This document shows positions 40,738-51,564 of a stretch of 64,000 bases of DNA, piece after piece; within the stretch, counting starts at the first letter, position 1, and every line of letters begins with the position of its first letter. The notes below the pieces were generated by a model. That model searched no databases. It was not told the origin of the DNA and saw only the letters and a list, made by a program, of their open reading frames with translations. Source of the DNA: Pyrenophora tritici-repentis (Eukaryota; Ascomycota; Dothideomycetes; Pleosporales; Pleosporaceae); assembly GCF_003171515.1 (NCBI RefSeq), contig NC_089390.1, forward strand, positions 2,542,001 through 2,606,000, given 5' to 3'. The position numbers and the translations under genes were made by a program.

Positions 40738-41956
40738 ATGATAACCCCATCTCTCCTCTCCTTAGCACTGATATCGAACCTCGCCCCTGTATTTGCCCAA
40801 ACCAAAGTAAAAGGCAAGGCATTCGACCGCCTCGCCATAGTATGGCTTGAAAACACAGACTACGAACTCGCGGCCAGCGACCCAAACCTAGCCTGGCTCG
40901 CAAAGCAGGGTATCAGCCTCACGAACTACTATGCCTTGACCCATCCATCCCAGCTCAACTACGCAGCCTCCCTATCCGGCGACTACTACGGCATGAACCA
41001 CGACCACTTCTCGGATATTAGCGACGATATCTTCACGCTAGTTGACCTACTGGAAGACAAAGGCATCAGCTGGGCTGGGTATCAAGAAGACATGCCAATC
41101 CCTGGTTACGAGCGCCAAAACTACCTCAATCCTAGAAACGGCGCTCTTACGTATAAGCGCAAGCACAATCCCGCGATATTGTATGCTGCAAACGGGAAAG
41201 AGGCGGATCGACGGGCTAAAATCAAACCTATGACTATGTTCAATGGTGATTTAGACAAGAACACTTTGCCGCAGTAGATGTTTTGTTACCCCGAATATGA
41301 CAAACAACGGTGCGCTTTCTCCTCCTTTCGTTCTCATCCCCATCTCCCTTTCCATCCATCTCTCCATACTAACACACACCCCAGGCCATGACACCAGCGT
41401 AACTACCGCCGGCCGTTGGACCCGCAACTTCTTCACTCCCCTCCTCAAGAACACTTCCTTCATGGACCGCACTCTCGTTCTAATAACCTTTGACGAAAAC
41501 GATTCCTACGCCAAGAAAAACCACGTCGTCGCCATCCTCCTCGGTGACGCTATCCCAGCCCATTTGATCGGAACAACAGATACTGCCTACTACAACCACT
41601 ATAGCGGCCTCGCTACCGCGGAGGCGAACTGGAATCTACACACCTTGGGCCGCTGGGACGTCGGCGCTAATGTATTTGGGGTCATGGCGGAAAAAACGGG
41701 GGATACAGTTAGGAAGTGGCGCGGGAAGGTCAAGTTTGAGGACATGTCTTTCAATTAGAGCTACGCGGGTAAGCTGAGTAAGATACATGCTGATGTGGAG
41801 TTGCCGATACCGAATACGGAGGCAGTGTATGCTGGGAGGAGTGTTTTACCGGCCGTGGTGAAGAAGTGGGGGGCATTGGTGAGGCATTCAGCATATACGA
41901 CTGGGCTGGAGATTCCGGATGGAATACATCCCGACGGTGAGTTCAAACAGAGGTGA
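40738..41956 (+). pseudogene. Secreted acid phosphatase (phosphoesterase family) with nonsense and frameshift lesions
   Basis: The start at 40738 gives a signal peptide (MITPSLLSLALISNLAPVFA). The mature part has the metal-binding motif VWLENTDYE and the family motif THPSQLNYAASLSGDYYG, then DDIFTLVDLLEDKG, so it belongs with fungal phosphate-repressible acid phosphatases. After NTLPQ a TAG (41275-41277) replaces the Trp of the expected QWMFVTPN; an extra T in the TTTT run 41281-41284 then shifts the frame. After an intron (donor gtgcgc, acceptor cccag at about 41384) the gene resumes with HDTSVTTAGRWTR and LVLITFDENDSY. A second TAG at 41756-41758 interrupts before SYAGKLSKIHADVELP. It ends near 41956. 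Three lesions make function very unlikely. Confidence 0.83.
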
Positions 41957-42119
41957 AGCCCAGAAGGGATTATAGTGCTCTTAGCCGTTTCTCTTGGCTA
42001 CGGGTTCAAGGATGCTATACTGGCAGGCTGGGCTGAGAGATACATGGAACACCCATGTCTCATTAGAAACTCATTTGGAGTTTTATCAACTCTTTTTCTC
42101 CTTGATACTGCCATATGGC

Positions 42120-43226
42120 CTACACCGCCCATCTCCTACGAGCTGCAGACTTCACTTCCCCTACACTCTTAGCGTTTCGCCGCAACACAGCCCCAACAAC
42201 CTGTATCCTACATGCATCAGCATATGCGCCCTTTCCAATTTCTTCTGACCACATATCCGGGTGTAATATTGTGTATTCAGCAACTTCTGCACCCTCTACG
42301 CTCTTCAACTTCTCCAAGAAAGCGTCATGGCCGGGGTTAGAGGTCGGTATCGCAACGCCAGTATAGATGACTATGATCCCACTCGAAGACATGAGTTTCA
42401 TCCCTTCTTCCACAATCTGTATGGAGAGATTTAGACCGAACGTTGCGCCACCATCCGCATACATAGGGAGGTCCTCGTCGTCGGTGCTTGAAGCGATATA
42501 CGGGGGGTTGCTTACGATGAGATCAACGCCATATGATTTCATGTCTTGGGGTACGGCATTGTAGAGATTTGACTCAGCGAAACTAATTTCAACTCCAGCC
42601 AAATGCGCGTTGATATTGCCCAAACTCAGTGCTCGCGGATTAAGATCTAGGCCCAGTGTTCTTGCCAGTGGATACGTCCTTGCCATGTGTATTGCCCCCG
42701 CGCCGGATCCGCAGCAGACATCTATGATTGAGCTTGGCACCTGTGGAACATGGCGCGCTACGGATTGGAGGAATGAGACGAAGAGGTATGTATCGGGTCC
42801 AAAGAAGACCGAGTCTGATGAAGCGGGAAATGAAGAGTGGACGTAATAGTGAGGTCTGGAATCAGACGCATGGCCAGGGAGATAAAAGTCGGAGATGCGA
42901 ATGGTGGAGCGATAGCTCCTGTCATTGCACTGAGTGATGATGGAGGCTCGGTACAGGCTTTCGAACACTTCATCAGGTATCATCGACCGTAGTACTTCTC
43001 TTTACATGAATTAGCATGTGAATAAATTTGGAACGGACATCACTAGCCTGGTACAAGGCAAATTCCAGCCAAAAAAGTCGTGCGCGTTCTGCGCATCTTC
43101 GGTCGAAGCATTGGAGCGTCGCTTGCTGACGATCCTACCCTGCGTTTCTGGTGATGGGCATATGAAATGATAGTTCGCCTCGGAAAGATGGCTGGCAAGT
43201 GCCTGGTAGGTAGTGCTTTCAGCCAT
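42120..43226 (-). CDS. SAM-dependent methyltransferase, small-domain type (HemK/MTS-like, NPPY motif)
   Basis: Exon 1 (43226-43048, from MAESTTYQALASHLSEANYH) joins exon 2 (42999-42120) to give 352 residues. The join restores DFFGWNLPCTREVLRSMIPD, which fits the family, and requires an intron with GC at the donor (ACCAG|GCTAGT). Conserved parts are FFGPDTYLFVSFL, motif I IIDVCCGSGAGAIHMA, the acidic LGLDLNPRALSLG and the catalytic LIVSNPPYIAS, then MYADGGATFGLNLSIQIVEEG. NPPY enzymes methylate amide or exocyclic nitrogens of proteins, DNA or RNA. Closest relatives I recall are bacterial and fungal proteins of unknown substrate. It diverges from the diiron-type gene. Confidence 0.8.
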
Positions 43227-43787
43227 GGTCAATGTTGTGCCGCAAGTGAGGTTCCGCGGGTGATTTCATGGCGCAACGGGTGAAAAGGCAGTGCAGTGTT
43301 GCGGCCTTTGCCGCGGAACGCAAGTGCGGGTCACAGTGACGTTGTGGTTTGTCATATCCTTTGATTTGGAGCATACATCTGGTGTCGTGATCGGGCTTGG
43401 ACGTACGCAAAAGGCATAACGGCTAATCTCCGCGCGTATTGCTTGAGGAATGTTTAAATTTCAAGGACGATGATGTCGTGAAGACGTTCGTTTCCAGGTC
43501 GGCGGCTCTTTACGTGGTCTGGGGTGCGTCTTGACTAGCCACATCTCGCCTAGTCCTCAGATCTCGTCATGGATCACGCTCGGGGCCATGTCGCCATGAC
43601 ATTGACAACTCAGGTACCGACCACATGCCCAGGTACCTACCGTCAGTATGATCGGGAGATATCCGCTTGCAGGTGTCTGATTTGCCACAGCCGCATTGTT
43701 TGCAAACAAAATCGACGGTCTCCCAGATGGCTACATTTTGAGACTGTTATACCGTCGCGCATCTCAAGTACAATACCACATATCACA
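43227..43787. promoter_or_regulatory. Divergent promoter region, methyltransferase / diiron protein
   Basis: 561 bases separate the two proposed start codons. An in-frame ATG at 43569 would extend the next protein by 73 residues, but that extension has no protein-like pattern and I treat it as 5' UTR. Confidence 0.5.
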
Positions 43788-46067
43788 ATGTACACCCTAC
43801 AGACTACAACAGCGATCTTGATCGCCTTTCTGGCTATTGTTGCATACAGTGAAGTCTGGAGTCGTCTCGCAAAAGGCTGGTCGAGAAGGAAAGATCTCGA
43901 AACCCCGAACAGCCCAAGGATTCCCATTATTAGTCCTCTCAACCCGCCTATCGAGGAAAAAAGTCTGGAGAGTCTCCCAGTATCTCGTAAAATCGAACGA
44001 ATGGACCAGGATTTGGAGAAATACAAACAGCTTTACCACAAATTACACAATCTAGAAGATTACCCCGATATACTACCTGAGTCTCGCGAACTTCTCTTAT
44101 CACTTCTCTCCTCGACAATCACCGACGCACTCAATGCAAATGAACAAGGTATCCTGTCTGTTGAACGCTTCTCGCGCGACGGGTTAAGCGACTTTCTCAA
44201 GGCCAAAGATGTCGATGTCACCAACCGATGGCAGGAATATCTCAGTCGCCGCAAAGCCGGGGGATCTCGTGAGATAGTCAGCGACAAAGATGAAGCGAAG
44301 TGGTGGCTCAAGCAAGCAGCGTGTGTAAAATACGTGGATGGCGCATGGCTCGGACATATCAATAAGATTAGCACACCCTTCAAGTACCGCCATATCACCA
44401 AAAACGCGTGGCAAGTCATGTCGGAAGAGCTTGGAGACGGCGACCTTGCCAAGAACCACGTTCATGTCTACCGTGAACTGATGAAAGATATCGAGGCCGG
44501 GTTGCCTGCTGCTAACTTGGAAGACTTCGTCCATCCCCGTCAAGAGCTTACCGAGACGCGGTGTTGGAAAGCCGCATTGGCACAACTTACAATATCCCTG
44601 TTTCCGCACGATTTCTTACCCGAGTCGTTGGGTTTCAACATGGCTTACGAAAGCTTGCCTCTCCACTTGCTAAAGACGGTCAAGGAGCTTCGTGAAGTAC
44701 GACTGAATCCGTATTATTTCGAGCTCCACATTTCTATTGACAATGCGGACTCGGGACACGCAGCAATGGCAATGGCAGCAGTGATCAATTATATCGAGTT
44801 GGTTGCGAAGAACGATGGCAAGGAAGCAGCGCACGTGGCCTGGAAACGAGTGCAGGCTGGCTACATCCTTGCAGAGGGCTTACCAACAACACCAGAGAGT
44901 CCATCTTTGAGGATGAAACCCAGCGACACGTTTCCTCGTACGGATACCGAAGCGGCATTGATCGAAATCTTTGCAGCGAAAAGTTTCGTCGCCCATAAGA
45001 TTCATTGCAACAGTCGACTGAAGATTGGCAGACGTTCGCTGGTCGACTGGCTAGAGCCAAACGCCTTTCGCGACAAACAATGGAAGAAAGACTTCCTGCA
45101 TGATCTGGGTAATTGCAAGCCCTGGGTCATCAAAGGAAGTAGCGAACGTAGTAGACTCGTCAAGGAACTGGTCTGGGAGGGCAAGATGTTCGGCAGCTTC
45201 ACAGAAAGCGAGGTCGAGATTGTAAAAGCCTGGATAGATGATCTCGAACCTGATGAAACACGAACCATAAAAGGGGACTCAAAAGTTTATTTCGACTTTA
45301 TCCAACAACAGTTCCCTTATCCCGCTGTGGAGTCGCTAACCAACAACCTGGATATTACGAACTGTTACCCTGTTCTCACGACGCCCGAGCCCGTTACCGT
45401 TTTAGTGTCCATGACCGATATCAACGGCCAAGATCCTGACATTGCGCCAACTTTCGACATTCACAGACTAGACCTTACCAATTTCCTGCCGCTGTGGTTC
45501 TCCTCGCAATCTCTCCTCGAAGGCCTCCCCACCGTCCCCGTCCGCGCGGCCACCCCGTTCGGCTCCGCCATCATCCGCGTCCTGCGCGCGCAATACGGTT
45601 TCAGCAGTGAGGGGCTTGGTGTAGCCGGTATGGACGAGGTGTATCGCACCGATTCCGGTGAAGCCATTGGCATCGTGGAGGTAGGTTTGCAACTGTGCCG
45701 ACGTGCAGGTCTACGGGAACCAACTAATCTGACAGAGGCACTGGCGTTGGGTAACACCGAGACGGTAGCCGTCTCGTTCTCAATGTGGATGCTGTGGGCC
45801 AGTATGCGGTGGAAGGCACACCGGGACTTGCTTATAGGTGTGTCGTGGGCGTTCATGGAAGCTCATGCAGCCATCGCAACCCAGGATAAGCGAGGGGATC
45901 TACTTGGTACAGAGAGCCGGTACTTTTTGCGGGAAATTGCGATAAGGGAGCAGAAAGGGCTGCAAGTTTGCCGGCATGACGTTTTTCGGTGTGAGGCACG
46001 GAAGACTGATTTTCGCAGGGGCCTTGCCATGGCGCGGCAGGCTATCCGAGCATGCTACAAAGGTTAG
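43788..46067 (+). CDS. Membrane-anchored heme-oxygenase-like diiron (HDO) superfamily protein
   Basis: Read from 43788, the protein has 759 residues and opens with a transmembrane anchor, MYTLQTTTAILIAFLAIVAY. An all-helical region follows (EAKWWLKQAACVKYVDGAWL). The central part has the signature of the iron-containing redox enzyme family: FLPESLGFNMAYESLPLHLL and then YYFELHISIDNADSGHAAMA, where the Glu, His and Asp residues are the expected iron ligands. Known relatives with this fold (for example SznF) use two irons and oxygen to oxidise nitrogen or carbon. The C-terminal 300 residues are less familiar. Single exon, no lesions. The substrate is unknown, and no biosynthetic cluster surrounds it. 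Confidence 0.78.
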   Translation: MYTLQTTTAILIAFLAIVAYSEVWSRLAKGWSRRKDLETPNSPRIPIISPLNPPIEEKSLESLPVSRKIERMDQDLEKYKQLYHKLHNLEDYPDILPESRELLLSLLSSTITDALNANEQGILSVERFSRDGLSDFLKAKDVDVTNRWQEYLSRRKAGGSREIVSDKDEAKWWLKQAACVKYVDGAWLGHINKISTPFKYRHITKNAWQVMSEELGDGDLAKNHVHVYRELMKDIEAGLPAANLEDFVHPRQELTETRCWKAALAQLTISLFPHDFLPESLGFNMAYESLPLHLLKTVKELREVRLNPYYFELHISIDNADSGHAAMAMAAVINYIELVAKNDGKEAAHVAWKRVQAGYILAEGLPTTPESPSLRMKPSDTFPRTDTEAALIEIFAAKSFVAHKIHCNSRLKIGRRSLVDWLEPNAFRDKQWKKDFLHDLGNCKPWVIKGSSERSRLVKELVWEGKMFGSFTESEVEIVKAWIDDLEPDETRTIKGDSKVYFDFIQQQFPYPAVESLTNNLDITNCYPVLTTPEPVTVLVSMTDINGQDPDIAPTFDIHRLDLTNFLPLWFSSQSLLEGLPTVPVRAATPFGSAIIRVLRAQYGFSSEGLGVAGMDEVYRTDSGEAIGIVEVGLQLCRRAGLREPTNLTEALALGNTETVAVSFSMWMLWASMRWKAHRDLLIGVSWAFMEAHAAIATQDKRGDLLGTESRYFLREIAIREQKGLQVCRHDVFRCEARKTDFRRGLAMARQAIRACYKG

Positions 46068-46302
46068 CAACTTTGAAGAGGACGGTCAAAACAGAAACTT
46101 GAAGAAAGGTGCGAGTTTTGAGTAGGATGAAGGCATCGATAGATACCTCAAAATGCATTCTATGCTAAGGACTAAATATGTTTCAAAAGAAGTGAAGACT
46201 CTTTTCCCCCTACCACCCTATATACACTCCCCCGTTTTCAACAGCGCAAAAGACCAAGTATTTACAATGAACATTTTTCCGACTGCCAGAAGTAGAAGCA
46301 CT

Positions 46303-47295
46303 CTACTTCTGGAGGGTCAGGACACCAGGCCTGTAGGGAAGGCGGTCGTAGTCGCCACCGGCGTTGGGGTTGCGGCCCTGGTACAACAGCTGCAGGTTGC
46401 AGGGGTCGACGGTCATGGTCTGGTCATTGGTAACCTTGACGAGATCACCGTGGGAGATGTCGTTGGTCCAGGAGGCGCCGCTGTTCTTCTTGCCGGCGAA
46501 GGGGTTGGATTCAGTGGCAGCGTTGGGAGTCCAGCTACCGCCGAGGCTGCTGGCAGTGAAGGAGCGGAAGAAGCGACCGCCGCTGCCCTGGGCCTCGACA
46601 ATCATGAGGTACTTCTGGTTGCCGGATCCACCCTTGACGGTGTATACCTGGACGGCCTCGAAGAGGTTCTGGGCAGTGTCGCTCATGACGACGGTTGAGG
46701 TGGTACCGAAGTTGCCGGGGAAGTTGCCAAGGGGCATGCTAGCGCGGTAGATCTTGCCGTTGTCACCAGCGAAGAACAGGTACATGTTTTGGCTGTCACC
46801 GATGACGGTCTGGTCAATAGCGCCGGTGCTAGAGTCGGTGATCTTTCCGGAGAAGAGAGGCTGGGCAGCACCCCAGCTGTTCACATTGCTGGGGTCAGTG
46901 GAGGTCCTGTAGGTGAAGGTTGTGGGCCCCCATTGATAGCAGAGAACCCAGACGTTCTTGGGGGCGAAGAACAAGAGCGTAGGCGCAACGGCGTTGAAGT
47001 TCTGGGCGTTCTGGGGAGCTGAGCTGAGCTGACTCAAGCTGCTGACGGTACCGAAGTTCATGGAGCCATATTTGCTACCGGTGTCGTGGTAGGTGGCGTA
47101 GACAAGGTGCTTTCCGTTGTACTGTTGGGTGGTGAAGTCCTTGAGCGAAGCCCATCCGGACTTGGGCTGGGCGAGGGCTTGGGAAGACGACCACTTGTAG
47201 GTAGAGGGAAGCGGGCAGCTCTGCGCTGAGGCAGTGGAGGCCAGAATAGCAACAGCCGCCGCAGGCAGGCTAAGGTCGGAAGGTGTGAAACGCAT
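46303..47295 (-). CDS. Secreted GH62 alpha-L-arabinofuranosidase
   Basis: GH62 enzymes remove arabinose side chains from arabinoxylan in plant cell walls. The single exon encodes 330 residues. The N-terminus has a signal peptide ([16 protein letters not shown], cleavage near residue 25), then [21 protein letters not shown], the usual start of the catalytic domain. Further conserved stretches are [73 protein letters not shown] and [15 protein letters not shown]. These include the aspartate and glutamate positions of the five-bladed propeller active site. No carbohydrate-binding module is attached. Such an enzyme suits a plant-associated fungus. It converges on the diiron-protein gene, 235 bases between stops. 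Confidence 0.95.
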   Translation of the reverse strand: MRFTPSDLSLPAAAVAILASTASAQSCPLPSTYKWSSSQALAQPKSGWASLKDFTTQQYNGKHLVYATYHDTGSKYGSMNFGTVSSLSQLSSAPQNAQNFNAVAPTLLFFAPKNVWVLCYQWGPTTFTYRTSTDPSNVNSWGAAQPLFSGKITDSSTGAIDQTVIGDSQNMYLFFAGDNGKIYRASMPLGNFPGNFGTTSTVVMSDTAQNLFEAVQVYTVKGGSGNQKYLMIVEAQGSGGRFFRSFTASSLGGSWTPNAATESNPFAGKKNSGASWTNDISHGDLVKVTNDQTMTVDPCNLQLLYQGRNPNAGGDYDRLPYRPGVLTLQK

Positions 47296-50200
47296 GGTCG
47301 CTGTGAATCGAAGGAAGCTGGTATAGAAGAAAAGACTGGCTTTACTTTGAGGGCTGTGAAGTGAAGTGTGGTGATGAGACTATAATGCTGGAGAACCATA
47401 GGATATATATACCTGCAGGCTCGCTATCGGACCTAACAACCATACAAAGCACAGTCCCATCGTGCTGCATTCTGGGCCCATCAAAATCGCCTCCAGTCCA
47501 TGCCATTTCCGACCATGGGAAATTGATAGGCTATGCCACTCGCCTTGTTCTGGTTTGGTATATTTTTCCGTTGTTCTGGGTATATTAATGACCTGGCGTT
47601 TCAAGGGTTGTAGCTGGCTGCACGGACGGTAATTCTCCGTAATGCGGGGAACATCCGGCAAACAAAGCACTCTACCGTAAGACAAAGATTAGCATACTGG
47701 GTTCCTTGGATCGATATAGTAAAATGCTTAAATCGTGGACACAAACGCGCACCTACGCGTGGTTCTGTCGCGGAAACTTGGTGTTCCTGCTCCATTGATC
47801 ACTCTCCTCGTATTGTTGGTGGGCCATACCAACCAACACTCATAAGACGTTGTTTCAAAGTTATGCGTGGCGACAGGGCACGTAACCGTGATGCATCTCG
47901 ACCTACGAAGTCTCGGCTCAATTACCTATAATGTAACCCGCAACCCGCGTGTGACTACTAAAACTACCACCGGGTGTTTGCTAAAACCCACGTTATCTTA
48001 CCGAGCGAGGTCTAGTTCCCGTTCGACTACATGTCACCCGGCCTGAAACACCCGGTGGCCGAAATTCTAACGCATGGATAGCAGGAATGACGGTGGCGCA
48101 ACCATACCTAGTACCCTGTGGAACAATTGTTTGGTTGATCGCGGGAGGGTCAGACCTAAGCGTTCTTAGGGTTGGCATTGCTTATGCTGCGATACCCCGA
48201 GAGGAATCGAGATTGCTGCTACGTCAGTGAATGCTTAAATCTTTGTTTTGTTTTTTGTTGCAGCCCGAAAAAGATTATGCATAAGTTCCACACATCTTTT
48301 GGGGCTTCCACAAAGGCGGCGAATGATCCCAAAGCGCATTACCGTACTTGTGCACTGGCCGTACTGTGAAATTGTGTGGATAGAGGCACACGGTCGCCGT
48401 GCACACCTTGCGCGGACGTGGCGCGACATTCACTTGAATCAAGGGATATGAGGTCAACCTCAAAATCGACTCGTGGAAATTCTTCCACCCGCCGAGATGA
48501 GTGAGAGTAGTACAGTCACATATCGTTCGCTTGCAGTATGCTCGACCAAGACAGACCACAGCGCTACTGGCAAATTCGATGGGTTGCCAGTTGAGCTGGA
48601 GGCGGTGGACATCTTCCTGGGGAAGCTCCACCAGTCGGGTATCCGATTCGATGGCTAGATTGACTTTAGACGGTCGCTAGTCCAAGAATGAGTTGATTGG
48701 GTCTTGGTGTGGCGCTTATGGGTGTGAAGGTATTCTGGGGTGCATTCGCGTTCTAAACGTGACCACAAAATGGCGATTCCTTCCCGTTCCACCAGTAACA
48801 AACAGACCCGCCCGCCAAATACGGCAGTCGTCTGGAAAAATGGACTCTAACACCCATTCCGGCTCTCGTGGAGGCTGGTAAACGCTTGGTAAGTTTTACT
48901 CGGCATTGGCGGTTTCCAAGACTAAAGAGAGATCGTTCATGCCGCCTTCGCGCAGGATCTGGGGTGATATGATCCGCTCCATGGGGGTTCCTTGTCACCC
49001 ATGGTTGGCGGACTTTATTAGGCTTGGGTTACCATTGGACTGCATACTTCAGCATAGATGTTGTAGGCTTCAAGTTCTAGTAACAACCCTCTTGCCGTCC
49101 TATATCCCAAGCTATCCGTGGATGTTGGAGATCGCCCGTATCGCGGCCAAGAATGGACGATCCCGAGCGTGCACTCGTCGGTAGCCTCGGACATGTCGTC
49201 TGAATCGAGGATCTTGGACCGTGAGTAAAGATACGAGACAACCTCGATCTACTTGTCTTTTGCCAAATCAGCAACTTGGGAAAAACAAATAACTCTTTCT
49301 CTTAAGTTAGCCTCCACACTACGTTGCCAGTAAGCACGGCAGATGTTCTGGGGACTCCTGATACAGCTCGGCTGCATTTCGAGTTTGCGTATACAGTAAG
49401 GCCTAGTGACCAGTTTTTGTTTTTCTACTTGACCACCAGACACATATGCTTAAAAACAAGGGATATCTGATTGTGGAAGCTGTACCGAGGCACAACAACA
49501 TTAGCGTGTATGTACGGTACTTACTATTCCGACCCACAAGGCATCGGTCCTTTGTGACATAGATTGTAGGGTGAGAAATTAGTTGAAAATCAAAATACCT
49601 TTTGGCCGACAGTTTAGTTCGAGCTGGAGTAGACGCAGTAGTAGTAGCAGTTGTCTGATAGTGAAAACTAGGTTGCGGGCCGGTGATGCGAGGCGAGAGC
49701 TGACTAAGTCGCTACCAAATTCTCACCCTCGCTGTATTCATCACATCTACCTAAGTACAGTCGAACGTTACACTGCTGCCAGTATACCCTACCCCTCAAC
49801 ATCATTATACGATTGATACTTGACTCAACCCCGCACTTTGTAGCCTGTTTGTTATTTCATCTGGATAAACACAGCGATCATATGTGAACATATGCTAAAT
49901 GCTATGATTGACATCCTGGTATATAGCAGAAAACGCCAACATTAAACATGAACTTACCGTATGATGTTTTGACGAGAGTTGTCTACGAACGAAAGTGCCA
50001 TGGCGATTCCATGTAGTAGTTTGATGTGCGATTATGCGCATCGAGAAAGCTTCAATCACGACTTTAAGTTGTACATTTAGTATCTACTACACGGTCGGGT
50101 TCCACCAGAGCAAGCCGAAAAATGATACTCCAAGTTGAGGATAGAAATGACTCCTTGTAGTTGACGCAGCTATGATCAAGGCATATCTATCGTGCTTTCT

Positions 50201-50453
50201 GCTAACGAGTTGCTTCTGTTTCCGTAGGGTATATGATTGGAATCGAACGCGACATGTCTTCGAATACCGTCAATATGTAAGCTAGAGACCAGTGAAGATG
50301 ATAGACATACGTACTCTTCCTTGTCGTTTCGCTGCATTTATCTTTTGTATTGTTGCAGATGTGCTTGCCCACGCATTCATCTACCTCTCGCCTCCACGCC
50401 TTCGATGTGATTTGTTTCGTCCTTTTGTATCGTGACCGCGACTCGATAGCTTC
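47296..50453. other. Gene-free stretch of about 3.2 kb
   Basis: The first 150 bases should be the GH62 promoter; a TATATATA-like stretch lies near 47402-47410. The rest has no convincing frame on either strand and no tRNA I could fold. It contains a perfect 13-bp inverted repeat (47967-47979 and 48046-48058). It may be an old degraded sequence, but I could not identify its source. Confidence 0.5.
47967..48058. repeat. 13-bp perfect inverted repeat with 66-base spacer
   Basis: CCACCGGGTGTTT at 47967-47979 and AAACACCCGGTGG at 48046-48058. It could be a degraded transposon end or chance. Confidence 0.6.
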
Positions 50454-50855
50454 TCAAAGATACACGCCATCGCCACCATTTTCCTGCGCTGCAGCGCCAT
50501 TTGTCTGCTCAGTTGCAGCAGTAGTTCCGTTCGTCGCCGCACCACCCTCTGCCTCAACCTTCTTCTCCTCTTCTCTCACCCTCCAAGGCAACCCCCTTAC
50601 AACGCTAACCTCATTCACGATGGCCTCTCTCCTCTCCTCAAACCTCTTCATGACAACCCTATTCTCCAGCAGCGCCTCATAGCAATCGCGATCATCGTTT
50701 TCGCGCGCAAACTCCTCCAGCTGCTTGTTGCTACTTTCGAGATGCGCGAGTTGGTTCGTAAGTTCGGAGTATTTGGCGTATAAGGATTCGACGGAGAGGT
50801 CGGAGAGGGCTTGCGAGAAGCGCGTGAATGTTATCGGGGTTACGGAGGCGGACAT
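50454..50855 (-). CDS. Small coiled-coil protein of unknown function
   Basis: A single 133-codon exon from the ATG at 50855. Residues 15-90 form amphipathic heptads (LSVESLYAKYSELTNQLAHL, then QLEEFARENDDRDCYEALLE), followed by VSVVRGLPWRV and an Ala/Gly/Asn/Thr-rich acidic tail. The strand composition and the start context support a real gene. It resembles small subunits of tethering or kinetochore complexes only in being coiled; I cannot name a family. Confidence 0.7.
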   Translation of the reverse strand: MSASVTPITFTRFSQALSDLSVESLYAKYSELTNQLAHLESSNKQLEEFARENDDRDCYEALLENRVVMKRFEERREAIVNEVSVVRGLPWRVREEEKKVEAEGGAATNGTTAATEQTNGAAAQENGGDGVYL

Positions 50856-51265
50856 GGCTGTGTGGTGCGTGTGTGGTGTGTGGTGGGAGTATGTGGTAAT
50901 GGGAACTAGGCTTGGGGTTGAACGCGTGTCTTCGCGAGCGGTGGAGTAGTTGAAATAGTATTAGAGATTATTTGATAGAAGAGAGAGAAGAGAAAATGGG
51001 TCGAAGTTGTGGCGGAGAGTAATAAGGTGAGGCTGATGCCTACCTGCTTGCAGTGTCCAACGGGCTTAGTGGGGTAGCTTTTGCCCCGCATTCGCGTATT
51101 GCGTCAGCGGACTGCCATATGCTGTGTATGACTCCGCTTTTACCAGGGCTCTACCGTGGTTCGGGAAGCTCTGCTTATCACTCCCCCTGCTGTATCCCAC
51201 TGTTTGTCTGGAATTAGATATGTCTATATACTTTTTGGAATAATCATTATTCTAAAAGCTCATCA
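50856..51265. other. Promoter of small coiled-coil gene and tRNA 5' flank
   Basis: About 410 bases; nothing beyond expected promoter sequence is visible. Confidence 0.45.
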
Positions 51266-51364
51266 GGCACTTTGGCGGAGTGGTTAACGCGCTGGCCTGC
51301 TAGTCCTGTATGGGGAAGTTAGCCAGTTCCTTCGGGAGCGTGTGTTCGAATCACACAGGTGTCG
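51266..51364 (+). tRNA. tRNA-Ser(GCT) with 18-nt intron
   Basis: The acceptor stem pairs GGCACTT (51266-51272) with AGGTGTC (51357-51363). The D arm is in GCGGAGTGGTTAACGC, the anticodon stem is CTGGC/GCCAG (51292-51296 and 51322-51326). Anticodon GCT is at 51299-51301, reading serine AGC/AGU codons. An intron at 51303-51320 lies one base 3' of the anticodon, the canonical nuclear position. The variable arm is long (TCCTTCGGGA), which is diagnostic of serine tRNA, and the T arm is GTGTGTTCGAATCACAC. CCA is not encoded. Confidence 0.95.
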
Positions 51365-51375
51365 CACTAACCATG

Positions 51376-51383
51376 TTTTTTTT
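51376..51383 (+). terminator. RNA polymerase III T-run terminator
   Basis: Eight T residues begin 12 bases after the tRNA end, a standard polymerase III stop. Confidence 0.85.
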
Positions 51384-51564
51384 GCTAAATATTTTGCTTA
51401 GTTATTCCATCTTCACGGCTTGAGAAATAGAATGCCAAGGCCCTTTCTTCTTTCTACATAGGTTCGTTCGCGCATGTTATTTGGGTCATAAACATTGTGA
51501 ATATGTAGATTTTTTGTGGGATATTGTGTTATACAGTATTGACTACTTGCTGTACATTCTACTA

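Noticed and set aside
43569..43787. 73-residue N-terminal extension of the diiron-type protein
   Set aside because: It would bury the membrane anchor and shows no protein-like pattern; the ATG at 43788 is a better start.
34629..46067. A secondary-metabolite cluster (GST, laccase, methyltransferases, diiron enzyme)
   Set aside because: No backbone synthase, no transporter or regulator nearby, and three of the genes are damaged.
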